64,000 bases of DNA from Excoecaria cochinchinensis (lineage: Eukaryota > Streptophyta > Magnoliopsida > Malpighiales > Euphorbiaceae): positions 13,384,501 to 13,448,500 of the forward strand of contig CANTUQ010000050.1 in NCBI GenBank assembly GCA_947683425.1, given 5' to 3'. The position numbers and the translations under genes are program-made. The number at the start of each line of letters is the position of its first letter. Within the stretch, counting starts at the first letter, position 1. This document shows positions 36,887-48,996 of the stretch, one piece after another. Under the pieces are notes generated by a model. That model ran no database searches, was not told where the DNA came from, and saw only the letters and a program-made list of their open reading frames with translations.

Positions 36887-37557
36887 TAGGGTGAGCAAAA
36901 AAACCAATGGACTCGGTTAACCGGAAAAAAAATTCGAAACCAAACCGATGCACTGATTAACCGATTGTGATGGACTGGTTAATGGTTAGTGTTTTGAAAA
37001 AACCGATATTAATGGACCGGTTAATGGTTTTTGACTCATGTGACTGGTTAACCGAACCGAAACCGAATTTTTAATTAATTTATTTATTTTTTAATAATTT
37101 ATAACAATTTATCCTAATTAAAAGTGATCATGTACTTTTTTTTATTATACTAATTATTTTAAAGTTTTTAACTTTTTTTAATTGGCTATTAGTAAGTATA
37201 ATAATTTATTTAATTAAAAGTAATTATGAACCGGTTAATATATTTACTTATTAAATATTAATTTTTAAAAATAAATTTGCTTATATCCACCAAATATTTT
37301 TATTTTAACAACAATAATGTTATATTATAGTGAAAGAAAATTTAATTTTTAAGTATATTGAACATTTTAATTTTATTTATGAATATATTTATAATTATAG
37401 TGGTTAACCGAAAAATATTGGGTAACCGATCCGAAAATCCGAAACCGATGAACTGGTTAACCGATGGTAATGAACTGTAATTTCAAAAAGCCGATATTAA
37501 TGGACTGGTTAATGGACTGAGACTAATGCACTGGTTAACCGACCATACTCATACCTA
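36887..37557. mobile_element. hAT-type MITE, 671 bp, same family in opposite orientation
   Basis: Starts TAGGGTGAGCAAAAAAACC and ends TACTCATACCTA. The 8-bp target repeat CCATTTAC lies at 36879-36886 and 37558-37565; the paralogous array has a single CCATTTAC near 3096. The sequence is the reverse complement of the 35764-36433 element along nearly its full length, with scattered differences. Confidence 0.8.
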
Positions 37558-37920
37558 CCATTTACTTCCGGGATACACTTTTGCTACTCTTCCAAATATT
37601 TTTACCAAAACTTAGATGATTACAACTATTGTTATTTAGCAAAATGTTTTGTCCAAAAGTACAAAGAGCCCCATTTACTTTTTGTTTACATTTTTTTGCC
37701 TAAAACTTCGAAGGCAACACATTTATTTCATATTTAAATTTTCTCTCTTAAAACTACAAGAAAAATCCCTTTTCTTTATGTATAATTTTTTGGTCCAAAG
37801 TTTTAAGAGGTATCTTTTTGTTATTTTTCTAAACTTTTTCACCTATAACACACTATTAATATTTTTGTCCAAAACTCAAAGAGTTACCCCTTTTGTTATT
37901 CATTAAAATATTTGCCTAAA

Positions 37921-39947
37921 ACTATAAAATTAATTCAAAATTAGTTTGAATGAGCTAATTTATTTTTATTGTTTTTTGGTCGTTGGTAGTGCAAAGCATT
38001 GTTTTGAAAACCGGATTGGACCGGTTCAATTGCAAACCGGCCATAAAAGTCGATTCGATCCAATATAAAAATCGGAGTGTGCAAAAAATCATATTGCACA
38101 GTGAAAAAATTGGATTAGATAGGAAAAAATCGAGTTGAACCGAAAAAAATCTAATACATCCTACATTATATTTTTTTTATTTTTATAATCCGGATTAATA
38201 GTTATTAGATATTGTTCAAGTAAAAATTTATATTTGATAATAAAATCAATTTATATTAATATTAGACTTGATAAAATTGAAAATTATGTGAAATTTTTTA
38301 CACTATATTTTTATTTTATATTTTTTAGATATTGAATAATTATATAAATTAAATGTAACGAAATATTAATAAGAAAATAAAGATAAACATGATAATTATA
38401 AAAATAATATCTTTAGCTAACGTCATAAAAAATAAATTTTATAATTGAAATTAAAATTTAAAAATTTATTTTCCTCACAAATTCAAATATTTAATAGATA
38501 AATCCAGCCGTATTTTTAATTTTTTTTACTATTATTGTTAATAAAAAGTAAAATATAATAAATAAATAAAAATTAATATAGTGATAATTAATAAATTGTT
38601 TAAATATGTCTTTTATATACCATATTTTAAATTTTTTATAAATAATTGTATTTAAAAAAATAAAAATTTCAAATCAGTCCGATTTAATTATTTGATTCTT
38701 GACTCAATTAGCAGATCGAGTCGATATCCGATTTGATTTTAAAAATACTGATGGAAAGTAAAATATCTAGTCATTTAGGAGATCATTTGGCTGATTTTTC
38801 TTTTACACTTTGCTCAGTTTGTTATATTGTTAGTGATTGGTTGCTGCTTCTTATTCTTCCACCTCACAAGTGACGAATATATAAGATGTGTTCATCAATT
38901 TTAGAGGAGCAAACATCATTTCTACATGTTTGTGTCGGCAGAAATGGGTGGAAGAGAAAAGAAGAGAAAGGTTACAATTCCATTGGTTGGACATAACTCA
39001 CGCAAGAGAATTGAAGAGAAAAGAAGGGAAACTTGATTTGTCAGTTGCTTGCAAATTCTAATAGCAAATTCAAATATTGGTGGGAAACGGAGAACATTCA
39101 GAGAAAACAGCAAGAAAATCACTGAAATATCCTTTGACTATTCCTCATCCGCAATTAGATTTGAGAAAAAAATTAAAAATTTAATTATCCATAAAATTAG
39201 TCCGAAATCAAATTGATTTTTGATTAATCGGTACGATAAATTCAATTTTAATTTTTTTTAACATTTTCAGTTATAAATTTTTTCAGTTTTTAAGTACCTA
39301 ATCAGTTAATATTATATTATATTATTAATTTTATATCCGGTTAAACAGTTAATATTATATTATATTTTTTATTTTAACATCCTAATTTTTTTATTTCTCT
39401 TTTAAACCTAAATGGAATAATACTTTATTAAAATATGAAAATATAATTTTATTTTTATATCCTAATTTTTTTTTATTTCTCTCTAAAATTTATATAATAT
39501 GTTAAATTATTATATTTAAATTATATCATTTTCTTCAATCTAGCATAATAAGTTTTATATTTTTGACTTAAGTAACTAATTTTTGTTGTGAAAATTCATC
39601 AGCAACCAGCATCTTCCTCATTCATGCAAACATCATCCCAAGTAGCAATTTTTTTTTCTTTTTCCTTGGAAAGAAGAAAATTTTGAAGAAGAAAATTTGT
39701 CATTATGATTTTCGTCCTAAAGATTGAATTAAAATTAAAATTGCAGTAATTAATTTATTAAAACTTTTTCTTAGCTAAACTAAGACGGCAATGACTCCAT
39801 ATTGCATGGCGATATTCACAGCTTTTTAATTGCCCAAGTAACACTCACATTGAATGAACATTGAACAAAAGTCCATGAACTTCATTTTCAACCTCAACAC
39901 ATCCTGTTCCCTCCCTTTTCTTGATTTCCTTCAGCTGTTAAGAAACT
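37921..39947. other. Upstream region of TNL2
   Basis: Continuous here, whereas in the TNL1 copy three transposons interrupt the equivalent sequence. It shows the empty sites of the 3837 MULE (about 38290) and of the Gypsy element (about 38760). AT-rich, no ORF of note. It probably contains the TNL promoter close to the ATG. Confidence 0.6.
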
Positions 39948-42745
39948 ATGGCTGCTTCTTCTTCTTCTTCTTCTTCTATCAGCCGTGTGAAGTATGAAGT
40001 GTTCATTAGTTTTAGAGGCAAAGATGTCCGGTTTGGTTTTCTCAGCCATATCCATAAAGCTTTGGTTGAGAAAAAAGTACATACTTTTGTAGATGAACGA
40101 CTTGAAAGAGGAGAAGAGATCTCATCATCCCTCTTGGAAATAATTGAAAGATCTGCAATTTCAGTTGTAATTTTCTCAGAAAATTATGCAGATTCACCAT
40201 GGTGTTTGGATGAGCTGGTGAAGATATTAGATTGCAAGAAAACAATGGGACAGATAGTGATACCAGTGTTCTATCTTGTTCAACCTGATCAAGTTCAGGA
40301 TCTGACTGGAAGTTTTGGGAAAGCAATTTCTGAGCATAAAAAAGACTTCAACCACTCACTTAAGGTGGAGAATTGGTGCCATGCTTTGATGGAAACTAGC
40401 TCTCTCTCAGGCTTTGATTCCCACAATTATAAGTAAGTTAACATTTTCTTTGATTTGTTGGGGTCTCCACCAATAGGAAAAAGAAAAAGAAAATTAAAAA
40501 TTGAAGGAGTATCATTAATTATGTGCAATGAATTTTGTTCTTGATTAATTTGTGATAGACCTTTTAACTTTGAGCAGGTCTGAGTCTGAAGTAATTGAGG
40601 AAATCATCAAACACATTCAACAGAAGCTAAACCATTTGTTTAAAAATGATTGTTCTTATAATGATGGGTTAATTGGAATCCATTCGCGTGTTGAGAATGT
40701 TAAATTACTACTGCAGTGCAAAGATGTGCTTGTGGTTGGAATTTGGGGGCCAGGGGGTATTGGCAAAACTACTATTGCTCAAAAGGTATTTCATCAAATT
40801 TGTCATGAATTTGAAAGCTATTGCTTTGTGGCAAATGTTACAGAAAAGTTTGAGAAATGCTCAGATGCTATTCACAATGAGCTTCTTTCTAAATTATTAG
40901 CCAAAGATGGTTTTGATCCTGGCACCTCTATTATGACACCATCTTACGTCAGTAGAAGGCTCTCACAAATGCAAGTTCTTATTGTTCTTGATGATGTGAG
41001 TGATTTTGATCAAATAAAATCCATAATGACACTTGTTCATTATGGTTCGGGCAGTAGAGTTATAGTTACAAGCAGAGATAAGCAATTGCTTGTAAATGTA
41101 GATGCCAAAATATATAAAGTTGAGGAATTAAATGAATGGGAAGCTCTTCAACTCTTTTGTTTCCATGCTTTTAGACAAAATATTCCTGACAAAGAATTTG
41201 TTGATCTTTCAAAAAGGGCGGTTGAATGTGCTGGAGGCCTTCCGCTGGCGCTTCAAGTTTTTGGTTGCAATTTGCGAAGTAAGAGTGTGGAAGATTGGAA
41301 TGATGCATTGGAAAATTTGAAAGATACACCCAATGAAAAAGTTCATAAAATATTGAGGAGGAGTTATGATGGATTATGTAAGGATGTAAAGGAAATATTT
41401 TTGGATATTGCATGTTTCTTTAAAGGGAAAGGAAGAGATTACGTTGAAAGCATACTAGCAAAGGATCTTCCAGAGAGAGCAACGAAGGTTTCAGGTCTAA
41501 AATATGGTATCGGTTGTCTTGTTGATAAGTCTCTCATATCTATATCTTCGACAAATTGTGTGGATATGCATGACTTGATACAACAAATGGCTTGGGAAAT
41601 TGCATCTGAGGAACAGAAGCTAAAGAAACGTACGAGGCTGTGGAAATCTAAGGAAGTAATCCGTCTGTTGACAAAGAAAATTGTAAGAATCAAACAATTT
41701 ATTAACCTTTTTATTAGTTTTCTTTTTCCTTATATTTTGAGCTTTATATATATGTAAATTTTTAAAAAAGCTCCAACTGCTAAAGTGTACATTAATTTTA
41801 TGCTAATTAATTTCTTATTTGGCTGTTGTATTTAGGGGAGTGATGCAACAAAAGGTCTATCCTTGGACATGTCCAAAATCAAAGTCATAAACTTAAGCCC
41901 TGAAGCATTTAAGAAAATGGATAATCTAAAATATCTCATTCTCTATGATCCGTCATTCAGTAGGGAGATTAGAGTAAATCTCCCAGAAGGCCTTGAATTT
42001 CTCTCAGAAGAGATAAGGTGTCTTTATTGGTATGGATACCCCTTGAAATCTTTGCCAAAGAGTTTTTGTGCAGAGAATCTTGTAGAACTAGCGATGCCTA
42101 ATAGTCAACTTGAAGAACTTTGGAATGGAGTTCAGGTATAGGATATGTACTACGACATTCATAAATTAAAATTTAGGTTTCTATTATTTAAAGTTTACGA
42201 TCTATATATTAAATCAGTCTTATATTTTACTTGTTGCAGAATCTTGTAAACTTGAAATACATTGATCTCCAAAACAACACGAAGTTAGTAAAAATACCAG
42301 ACTTGTCTAGAGCCCAGAATCTTGAGGTTTTAAACTTGGATTGGAATGAAAGTTTGGTTGAGATACCATCCACTCTTAGATACTTGACCAAGCTTGTTAA
42401 GCTGAATTTATGGCATTGTACAAGTCTTTCTAATTTGCCAAGCTGCCTTCATATGATAAATCTCAAGTCTCTCGAATTGGGGGATTGTAGAAAACTCACC
42501 ATGATTCCAAACATTCCATGTTATGAAAGACATCCAGGACATGCAAAAGAAAAAATGCCCTCACCCATGGGATGTCAATTTCAACTTCGTATATTGCATT
42601 TGGATGGGTGCTCAAGGCTAGAGTATCTTCCAGATAGTATTTGCAGTCTGATATATCTTGTAAACTTACGTATCTCTGGCTGTTCTAATCTACGTGGACT
42701 TCCAGAAAAATTGGGGAATTTAAAATTTCTAGAGGAGATTATTGC

Positions 42746-43084
42746 TGTTGGAAATAACAACAAAACAGCAGGTGAATTTTACTGTAACTCAGCAAAGAAC
42801 AGGAAAATATAAGTTGAAAAAAACAGAGGAAAATATAAGCTGGAATGTCTTACATTTCATTGAAACAAACAACTGTTTAAATACAAAAAAACTTTAACTG
42901 ATTAATCCTAAAAATAAGCAACTACATGCAACTACATGGAGCATGATACCATGATACCATGATTAACAAAAACTCCTAAAAAACAGCAACTACTGATAAC
43001 CAGACCATTGAAACATTCAACAATTTAATAAAAATAAAATTCCAGCTTGGATAATATTGCAGCAGCTGAAGTATAATTTCAACA
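42746..43084 (-). repeat. 3' LTR of the Copia element
   Basis: Begins TGTTGG and ends TTCAACA as written on +. It contains a short tandem CATGATAC repeat. The polyprotein stop codon lies in its first bases on the coding strand. Confidence 0.95.
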
Positions 43085-46000
43085 CTCCTCCTTGCTTTGG
43101 TTGCTGCAAACTCCCAGTTTCTCTCTAAGAAACTCAAACTTGCTTTTTGACAGAGGTTTTGTAAATATGTCAGCTAGCTGAAGATCAGACTTGCAATACT
43201 TCAAACTAACAGACCCTTCATTCTGCACTTCTCTAAGAAAGAAAAGTTTGATATTAAAATGCTTTGTTTTCCCGTGAAAAACAGGATTGTTAGAGATAGC
43301 AATTGTAGCTTGATTATCAACAAACACTTTTGTGCTCTCCTTTTGCTCCATCTGTAGATCAATCAAAATTTTCCTAAGCCATAATGCTTGATTTACAGCT
43401 GCTGTAGCAGCAATAAACTCTGCTTCAGCAGTTGATTGGGCTACTATTTCTTGCTTCTTTGAACTCCATGAAAAAATACCTGAACCAAAACTGAAACAAT
43501 ACCCCGATGTGCTTTTCATGTCATCTAAGGACCCTGCCCAGTCACTGTCAGAATAGCCATGAAATTGAAAATTTTGACCGTAGCAAAATAGAATTCCATA
43601 ATCAAGAGTTCCTTTTACATATCTTAGAACTCTTTTGGCTGCTTTAAAATGCACTTCACTGGCACAATGCATAAATCTTGATAAAACACTCACAGCATGT
43701 AGAAGATCAGGTTTGGTTGCTGTGAGATACATTAAGCATCCGATGAGACTTCTATAAACACCTTCTTCCACATTCTCAGCTCCATCTTCTTTGGTGAGCT
43801 TCTCTTTTTGGTTCATTGGAGTGCTCATTGGTTTGCAATCCTCCATCTGAAATTTTTTGAGAATTTCTTTGGCATACTTCTTTTGACAAATGAATACACC
43901 TCGCTGCTTTTGTTTGATCTCCATGCCAAGAAAATAAGCCATCTCACCAAGGTCTGTCATTTCGAAGACCTCCATCATCTCTCTCTTAAATTGTTCAATA
44001 AGTGCTGCATTACTCCCTGTCACCAAAAGATCATCCACATATAGAGACACTATCACAATGTTAGTTTTATAATGCCTAACATAAAGTGTGAATTCACTTT
44101 GGCTTTTCGCAAAACCCAAACCAAGCAAGTGCTCATTAATTCTGCTGTACCAGGCCCTTGGTGCCTGCTTAAGACCGTACAAGGCCTTCTTGAGCAAATA
44201 AACCTTATTTTCTTGTCCTTTTGTAGCAAAGCCTTCAGGTTGTTCAACATATATCTCTTCTTCTAGAACCCCATTCAAAAATGCTGACTTAACATCCAAC
44301 TGGTAGATTTTCCATCCTTTTTGTGCTGATACAGCTAGCAGCAATCTGATTGTATCCATCCTTGCAACAGGAGCAAATGTGTCAGAAAAATCAACACCAA
44401 AAATTTGAGCATACCCTTTTACCACAAGCCTTGCTTTGAATTTGTTAACTGAACCATCTGCGTTTAGCTTTGTTTTAAACACCCACTTGACGCCAATCAC
44501 CTTCCTGTGCTCAGGTTTCTCCACAAGCTCCCAAGTCTGATTTTTTTCTATCATTCTAAGCTCCTCCTGCATTGCAGCTCTCCATTTGGGATCCTTTTCA
44601 GCTTCCCAAAAATCTGCTGGTTCAAGGACTGCTATGTTGCATTTTTGATAAATTTCAGAGAGCAATTTTGTGCCTCTTACAGATTCTTCATCCACCAGTT
44701 CATCTTCATTAAGCTGGATCTTTGGAACCTGGTTTGAAAACAGAGCTGGATCTTCTCCTTCCCAGTTCCACTTGTCATTTTCCATGAAATGCACGTCCCT
44801 GCTTATTAAAATTTTCCTTGTATAAGGCTGAAAAATTTTATAAGCTTTTGAAACTATGCTGTATCCGACAAAAATTCCAGGTTCTGCCTTCTTGTCTAGC
44901 TTATCCCTTTTAATCTGTGGCACATAGGTGAAACACAAACAACCAAATACTTTGAGATTTTTTAGTGAAGGCTTAAATCCATACCAGGCTTCATATGGAG
45001 TTTTTCCATTTACTGCTTTAGTGGGTAGTCTATTCAGCAAAAATACTGATGTATTTGCAGCTTCTGCCCAGTATTCCTTGGGTAAGTCTTTCTCATGAAG
45101 CATACACCTGACCATCTCCATGATTGTCCTGTTCTTCCTTTCACTAACTCCATTTTGTTGTGGAGTGTATGGAGCTGTAAGTTGATGCTCAATGCCTGCC
45201 TTTTCACAAAATAGGTTGAATTTTTCTGAAGTGTACTCCTTGCCGTTATCAGACCTCAAAACTTGGATTTTGCAACCGCTTTGATTCTCAATCCACTGCT
45301 TAAACTTCCAAAAAACTCCTGCAACTTCTGACTTACACCTAAGAAAATAGATCCAACACATTCTGGTGAAATCATCAATAAATATTATATAATATTTACT
45401 CCCTTTAAGTGAAGGAGTCCTTTGAGGTCCAGCAAGATCTGTGTGAATCAGTTTCAGCTTCTCAGTTGCTCTCCAAGAAGATTGTTTGAAAGGAAGCCTT
45501 GTTTGTTTGCCATATTGACAAATTTTGCAGCATGGTAATTCAGATGCCAACTGAGGTAAGCCTTGAACAAGTCCTTTTCTCTGCAAATTCAATACTGCAG
45601 CATGGTGAAAGTGACCTAACCTTTTGTGCCAGATTTCAACATTGTTTGTAGAAATAGGATAGGCTGCTTGCTCCTCCTCCATTAGATCTAACGAAAAACT
45701 TTTGCCTTTCATCCTTATTTTGAATACCTCCTGGCCTTTAGCATCCTTGATCAAGCACTGCTTATCTTCAAAGATCACCTTGAAGCCTTTCTCCAGCAAC
45801 TGTCCCACACTCAGCAAATTTTGGTCAATTTCAGGCACAAATAACACATCATTAATTAACTTTGTACCTGTGCAGCTTTCGATAGCTACTGTCCCTTTTC
45901 CTTTAACAGCTATAAACTTTCCATTGCCAATTCTAACCTTTGACACTTCAGATTTATCAAGCTCCTTAAATAAGTGCTGATCATAGGTCATGTGGTTGGT

Positions 46001-47008
46001 GCATCCACTGTCAATGAGCCAACTTTCACTTGAACTGGAGATAGCAAAACATGTGGCCACAAACAATTGATCTTCCTCTTCTTGATCAGCAATCTGAGCC
46101 TCTTTACCATGTTGCTGGTTTTTATTTTTGCAGATAACAGCTTCATGCCCCATCTGTTTACATTTGGTGCACTTGGCGTCAGGTCTTCTCCAGCATTTAA
46201 AATGTGGATGAGATTTTCTACCACAATGTTGGCATGGAGGATGAGGTCCTTTTCTGCTTTCGGCTTTACTCCTGTTGTTGCTGGTCATGAATTCTCCATT
46301 TAATGGATGTCTTTTGCCCTTCTTATACTTGTCATTTCTGGCATTCTCTTGATGCTTGACAGATAGGGCTCCTTCAACATGATCTTCCTGCCTCATAGCA
46401 CTTCTTTGCTCTTGTGCTAGTAATGCATTCAACAGCCCTGCCAAAGAAATCATTGATAAATCCTTAGTATTTTCTAGGGTTGTAATTGTGGCTTCAAATT
46501 TTTCAGGCACTGTTACAAGGATCTTTTCAACAATCCTTGATTCTGGAAAAGATGAGCCAAGTAGTCTGATTTGATTTGCAATTTTGAGCAGCCTCTCAGA
46601 GTACTCTTTGATGGATTCAGTTTTCTTCATTCTCTGCAACTCAAAATCACGAACCAGGTTCAGCACTTGCATACCTCGAATCCTTTCATCTCCTTCATAT
46701 TCAGTCTTGAGATAATCCCAAATCTCCTTTGCAGATTTCAGAGACATGATACGAGTGAAGATGGTAGATGAGACTGCAGCAAACAAGCAGGCCTTTGCCT
46801 TTGATTTCTTCATCTTCTTTTCCTTCTGTGTTTTGATTTGTGCCATGGTGGGATTGTTCGGAAGTTCCGGGATTTCAAAGTCTTCTTCCACGGCTTCCCA
46901 GAGATCCGAAGCATCCAAGTATGTCTGCATGCGTACTGCCCAGATCTGGTAATTGTCTCCGTCGAACACTGGTGGAGCGATTGAGGAGAGATTGGCTTCT
47001 GCTTCCAT
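43079..47008 (-). CDS. Copia gag-pol polyprotein, 1309 aa, uninterrupted
   Basis: Order from the N terminus: gag (UBN2-type, VFDGDNYQIWAVRM), two adjacent Cys-rich knuckles (CQHCGRKSHPHFKC; CTKCKQMGHEAVIC), aspartic protease (WLIDSGCTNHM), integrase with HHCC finger (WHKRLGH...CKICQYGK) and D-D-E core (HTDLAGP, SDNGKEY, QQNGVSERKNR), reverse transcriptase (YVDDLLVTG), and RNase H (SDSDWAGSLDD, STAEAEFIAA). The start ATG at 47006-47008 is the first after the primer-binding site. The stop TGA falls inside the 3' LTR, so the purine tract is also coding (KEEC-stop). Length and motifs match functional Copia elements. No damage seen. Confidence 0.97.
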   Translation of the reverse strand: MEAEANLSSIAPPVFDGDNYQIWAVRMQTYLDASDLWEAVEEDFEIPELPNNPTMAQIKTQKEKKMKKSKAKACLFAAVSSTIFTRIMSLKSAKEIWDYLKTEYEGDERIRGMQVLNLVRDFELQRMKKTESIKEYSERLLKIANQIRLLGSSFPESRIVEKILVTVPEKFEATITTLENTKDLSMISLAGLLNALLAQEQRSAMRQEDHVEGALSVKHQENARNDKYKKGKRHPLNGEFMTSNNRSKAESRKGPHPPCQHCGRKSHPHFKCWRRPDAKCTKCKQMGHEAVICKNKNQQHGKEAQIADQEEEDQLFVATCFAISSSSESWLIDSGCTNHMTYDQHLFKELDKSEVSKVRIGNGKFIAVKGKGTVAIESCTGTKLINDVLFVPEIDQNLLSVGQLLEKGFKVIFEDKQCLIKDAKGQEVFKIRMKGKSFSLDLMEEEQAAYPISTNNVEIWHKRLGHFHHAAVLNLQRKGLVQGLPQLASELPCCKICQYGKQTRLPFKQSSWRATEKLKLIHTDLAGPQRTPSLKGSKYYIIFIDDFTRMCWIYFLRCKSEVAGVFWKFKQWIENQSGCKIQVLRSDNGKEYTSEKFNLFCEKAGIEHQLTAPYTPQQNGVSERKNRTIMEMVRCMLHEKDLPKEYWAEAANTSVFLLNRLPTKAVNGKTPYEAWYGFKPSLKNLKVFGCLCFTYVPQIKRDKLDKKAEPGIFVGYSIVSKAYKIFQPYTRKILISRDVHFMENDKWNWEGEDPALFSNQVPKIQLNEDELVDEESVRGTKLLSEIYQKCNIAVLEPADFWEAEKDPKWRAAMQEELRMIEKNQTWELVEKPEHRKVIGVKWVFKTKLNADGSVNKFKARLVVKGYAQIFGVDFSDTFAPVARMDTIRLLLAVSAQKGWKIYQLDVKSAFLNGVLEEEIYVEQPEGFATKGQENKVYLLKKALYGLKQAPRAWYSRINEHLLGLGFAKSQSEFTLYVRHYKTNIVIVSLYVDDLLVTGSNAALIEQFKREMMEVFEMTDLGEMAYFLGMEIKQKQRGVFICQKKYAKEILKKFQMEDCKPMSTPMNQKEKLTKEDGAENVEEGVYRSLIGCLMYLTATKPDLLHAVSVLSRFMHCASEVHFKAAKRVLRYVKGTLDYGILFCYGQNFQFHGYSDSDWAGSLDDMKSTSGYCFSFGSGIFSWSSKKQEIVAQSTAEAEFIAATAAVNQALWLRKILIDLQMEQKESTKVFVDNQATIAISNNPVFHGKTKHFNIKLFFLREVQNEGSVSLKYCKSDLQLADIFTKPLSKSKFEFLREKLGVCSNQSKEEC

Positions 47009-47061
47009 GACGAGTCAAATTCACTCACAGATCCCTTAAGAAGACGGCTCTGATACCAATT

Positions 47062-47400
47062 TGTTGGAAATAACAACAAAACAGCAGGTGAATTTTACTG
47101 TAACTCAGCAAAGAACAGGAAAATATAAGTTGAAAAAAACAGAGGAAAATATAAGCTGGAATGTCTTACATTTCATTGAAACAAACAACTGTTTAAATAC
47201 AAAAAAACTTTAACTGATTAATCCTAAAAATAAGCAACTACATGCAACTACATGGAGCATGATACCATGATACCATGATTAACAAAAACTCCTAAAAAAC
47301 AGCAACTACTGATAACCAGACCATTGAAACATTCAACAATTTAATAAAAATAAAATTCCAGCTTGGATAATATTGCAGCAGCTGAAGTATAATTTCAACA
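47062..47400 (-). repeat. 5' LTR of the Copia element
   Basis: Identical in sequence to the 3' LTR. It is expected to hold the promoter. The primer-binding site lies 3 bp inside it (47047-47058). Confidence 0.95.
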
Positions 47401-48996
47401 ATTGCAGATAATTGTGGTATAAACAAACTGCCTGATAGCCTTTGCAATATGAAAAATCTGAAAATTTTAGATGTTGGTGATTGTGTAAATCTATCTGTAC
47501 TGCCACAAAACATGGGAAATTTAGAATCTCTGAAGCATATTGTTGCAAATGGAAGTGGCATAAACAAATTGCCTGACAGCATTTGCAGTCTGAAAAATCT
47601 TGAAAGCTTAGTTGTCTCTGATTGTGTAAATCTGTGTGGGCTGCCACAAAACTTGGGAAATTTAGAATCTTTGGGCTTAATTATGGCGAATGGAACTGGC
47701 ATAAATAAATTGCCCGACAGCATTTGCATTCTGAAAAATCTTCAATGGTTAGATGTGGGTGCTTGTGTAAATCTAAGTGGACTGCCACAAAACTTGGGAA
47801 ATTTAGAATCTTTGCAGACGATCTTTGCATATAGATCTGGCATAAATAAACTGCCCGACAGCATTTGCACCCTGAAAAATCTTGTGGTCTTACATGTTGG
47901 TGGCTGTGTAAATCTATGTGGGCTGCCACAAAACCTGGGAAATTTAGAATCTCTGGAGGAGATTATTGCAAGTGGAACTAGCATAAAAGAATTACCATTC
48001 TCCATCAATGATTTGAGGAAATTGAATAACTTACTTCTTAAAAGATGTAAAGGTTTGAAGTTGCCTATGTGGACTGCAAATTCTTGCTCACAAGTATTTA
48101 TGACGGGAAATTTTCCTGAGCTTGAAGATGTTGATCTAAGTTTCTGCGAAATTTCAGAATTTCCGAGTAGTCTTTGCTCTGTAACATCACTGAAGAGTTT
48201 AGATCTAAGTGGAAATAATTTTGAGAGTATACCCAAATACATCAAGCAACTTTCTAGGCTGGAAATACTGAAATTCAGAGATTGCGGGAGACTAAAATAT
48301 ATACCGGGCATTATTGAAATATTTGATCTGTGGAGCCAAATGAAAGAGGTTGACTTTGGCAACTGCATCAATTTGGATCAGAGCCAAATTATTAAAATGA
48401 TGGACTATATACTGACTCGGGTATATGTCTTGTTTCCTATAATTATTTTGTTAATTTTATTACTGTTATCGTGAAGATGTTTAATGTATAGCATTATTTT
48501 CATGTTACAGTACAGGGTAGAAAGTTTCCAGTTATGCACCCCAGGGAGGGAATTGCCGCAAAGGTTGATGTATCAGAACAACAATGGATCTTCTTTGTCT
48601 TTCTTAGTCAAACTACTAGAGCATATGGATTCTTTTGGGTTTTATGTGTGCGCAGTGTTAGATCCCCAAATGTGTGAATTTTATAATGATGTAATTCATG
48701 TTGGATATGATGTGGATATCATAGATGAGTCAGGTCACTGCACTTATTCTGGAAGACATGTTAACTTTTCACATGATGTTGCTGACGAGGCCTTTCGATC
48801 AACACGCATGTTGCTATGGCATCGCAAATTTTACAGCAAAGACCTTATTAAGGGCAATAAGTATACCATTGTCTTCAAATTCTATGCTGCAAAGACTGGA
48901 TATTCAATCACTGAAAAGGAACACTGCAGTTCTGATGCCATAATTAAGTGCGGCGTCCATCCACTATTTGGTTTTGACGATGGGTCGATTGATTAA

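Larger units (their letters stand above)
35430..37920. repeat. Degenerate ~50-bp tandem repeat array (copy B), split by two MITEs
   Basis: Paralogue of 2330-3470, with the same CAAAACTC...GGTACC units. Two hAT-type elements (35764-36433 and 36887-37557) interrupt it, each with an 8-bp target repeat taken from the array itself. Confidence 0.6.
42746..47400 (-). mobile_element. Ty1/Copia LTR retrotransposon, 4.66 kb, apparently intact and very young
   Basis: The LTRs at 42746-43084 and 47062-47400 are 339 bp each and identical in my base-by-base reading. The target repeat ATTGC lies at 42741-42745 and 47401-47405; TNL1 and TNL3 show the empty site. On the minus strand the order is 5' LTR (right), primer-binding site TGGTATCAGAGC complementary to initiator Met-tRNA (47047-47058), a single 1309-codon ORF, and a purine tract AAGCAAGGAGGAG next to the 3' LTR. 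It has everything needed for transposition. Confidence 0.97.
39948..48996 (+). pseudogene. TNL2: TIR-NB-ARC-LRR-C-JID gene split by a Copia insertion
   Basis: Exons 39948-40432, 40578-41682, 41836-42135, 42240-42745 + 47406-48420, and 48511-48996. Exon sizes equal those of TNL1 once the 4655-bp Copia element and its 5-bp target repeat are set aside, and no other lesion is seen, so the gene was intact until that insertion. TIR, P-loop GPGGIGKTT, kinase-2, GLPLAL, RNBS-D and MHD are as in TNL1. Read-through into the LTR would add about 22 foreign residues and stop at 42812, giving a TIR-NB-ARC protein with only the first LRRs, or the transcript may end in the element. The element is antisense to the gene. 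A truncated TIR-NB product could still have activity, but this is inference. Confidence 0.93.
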
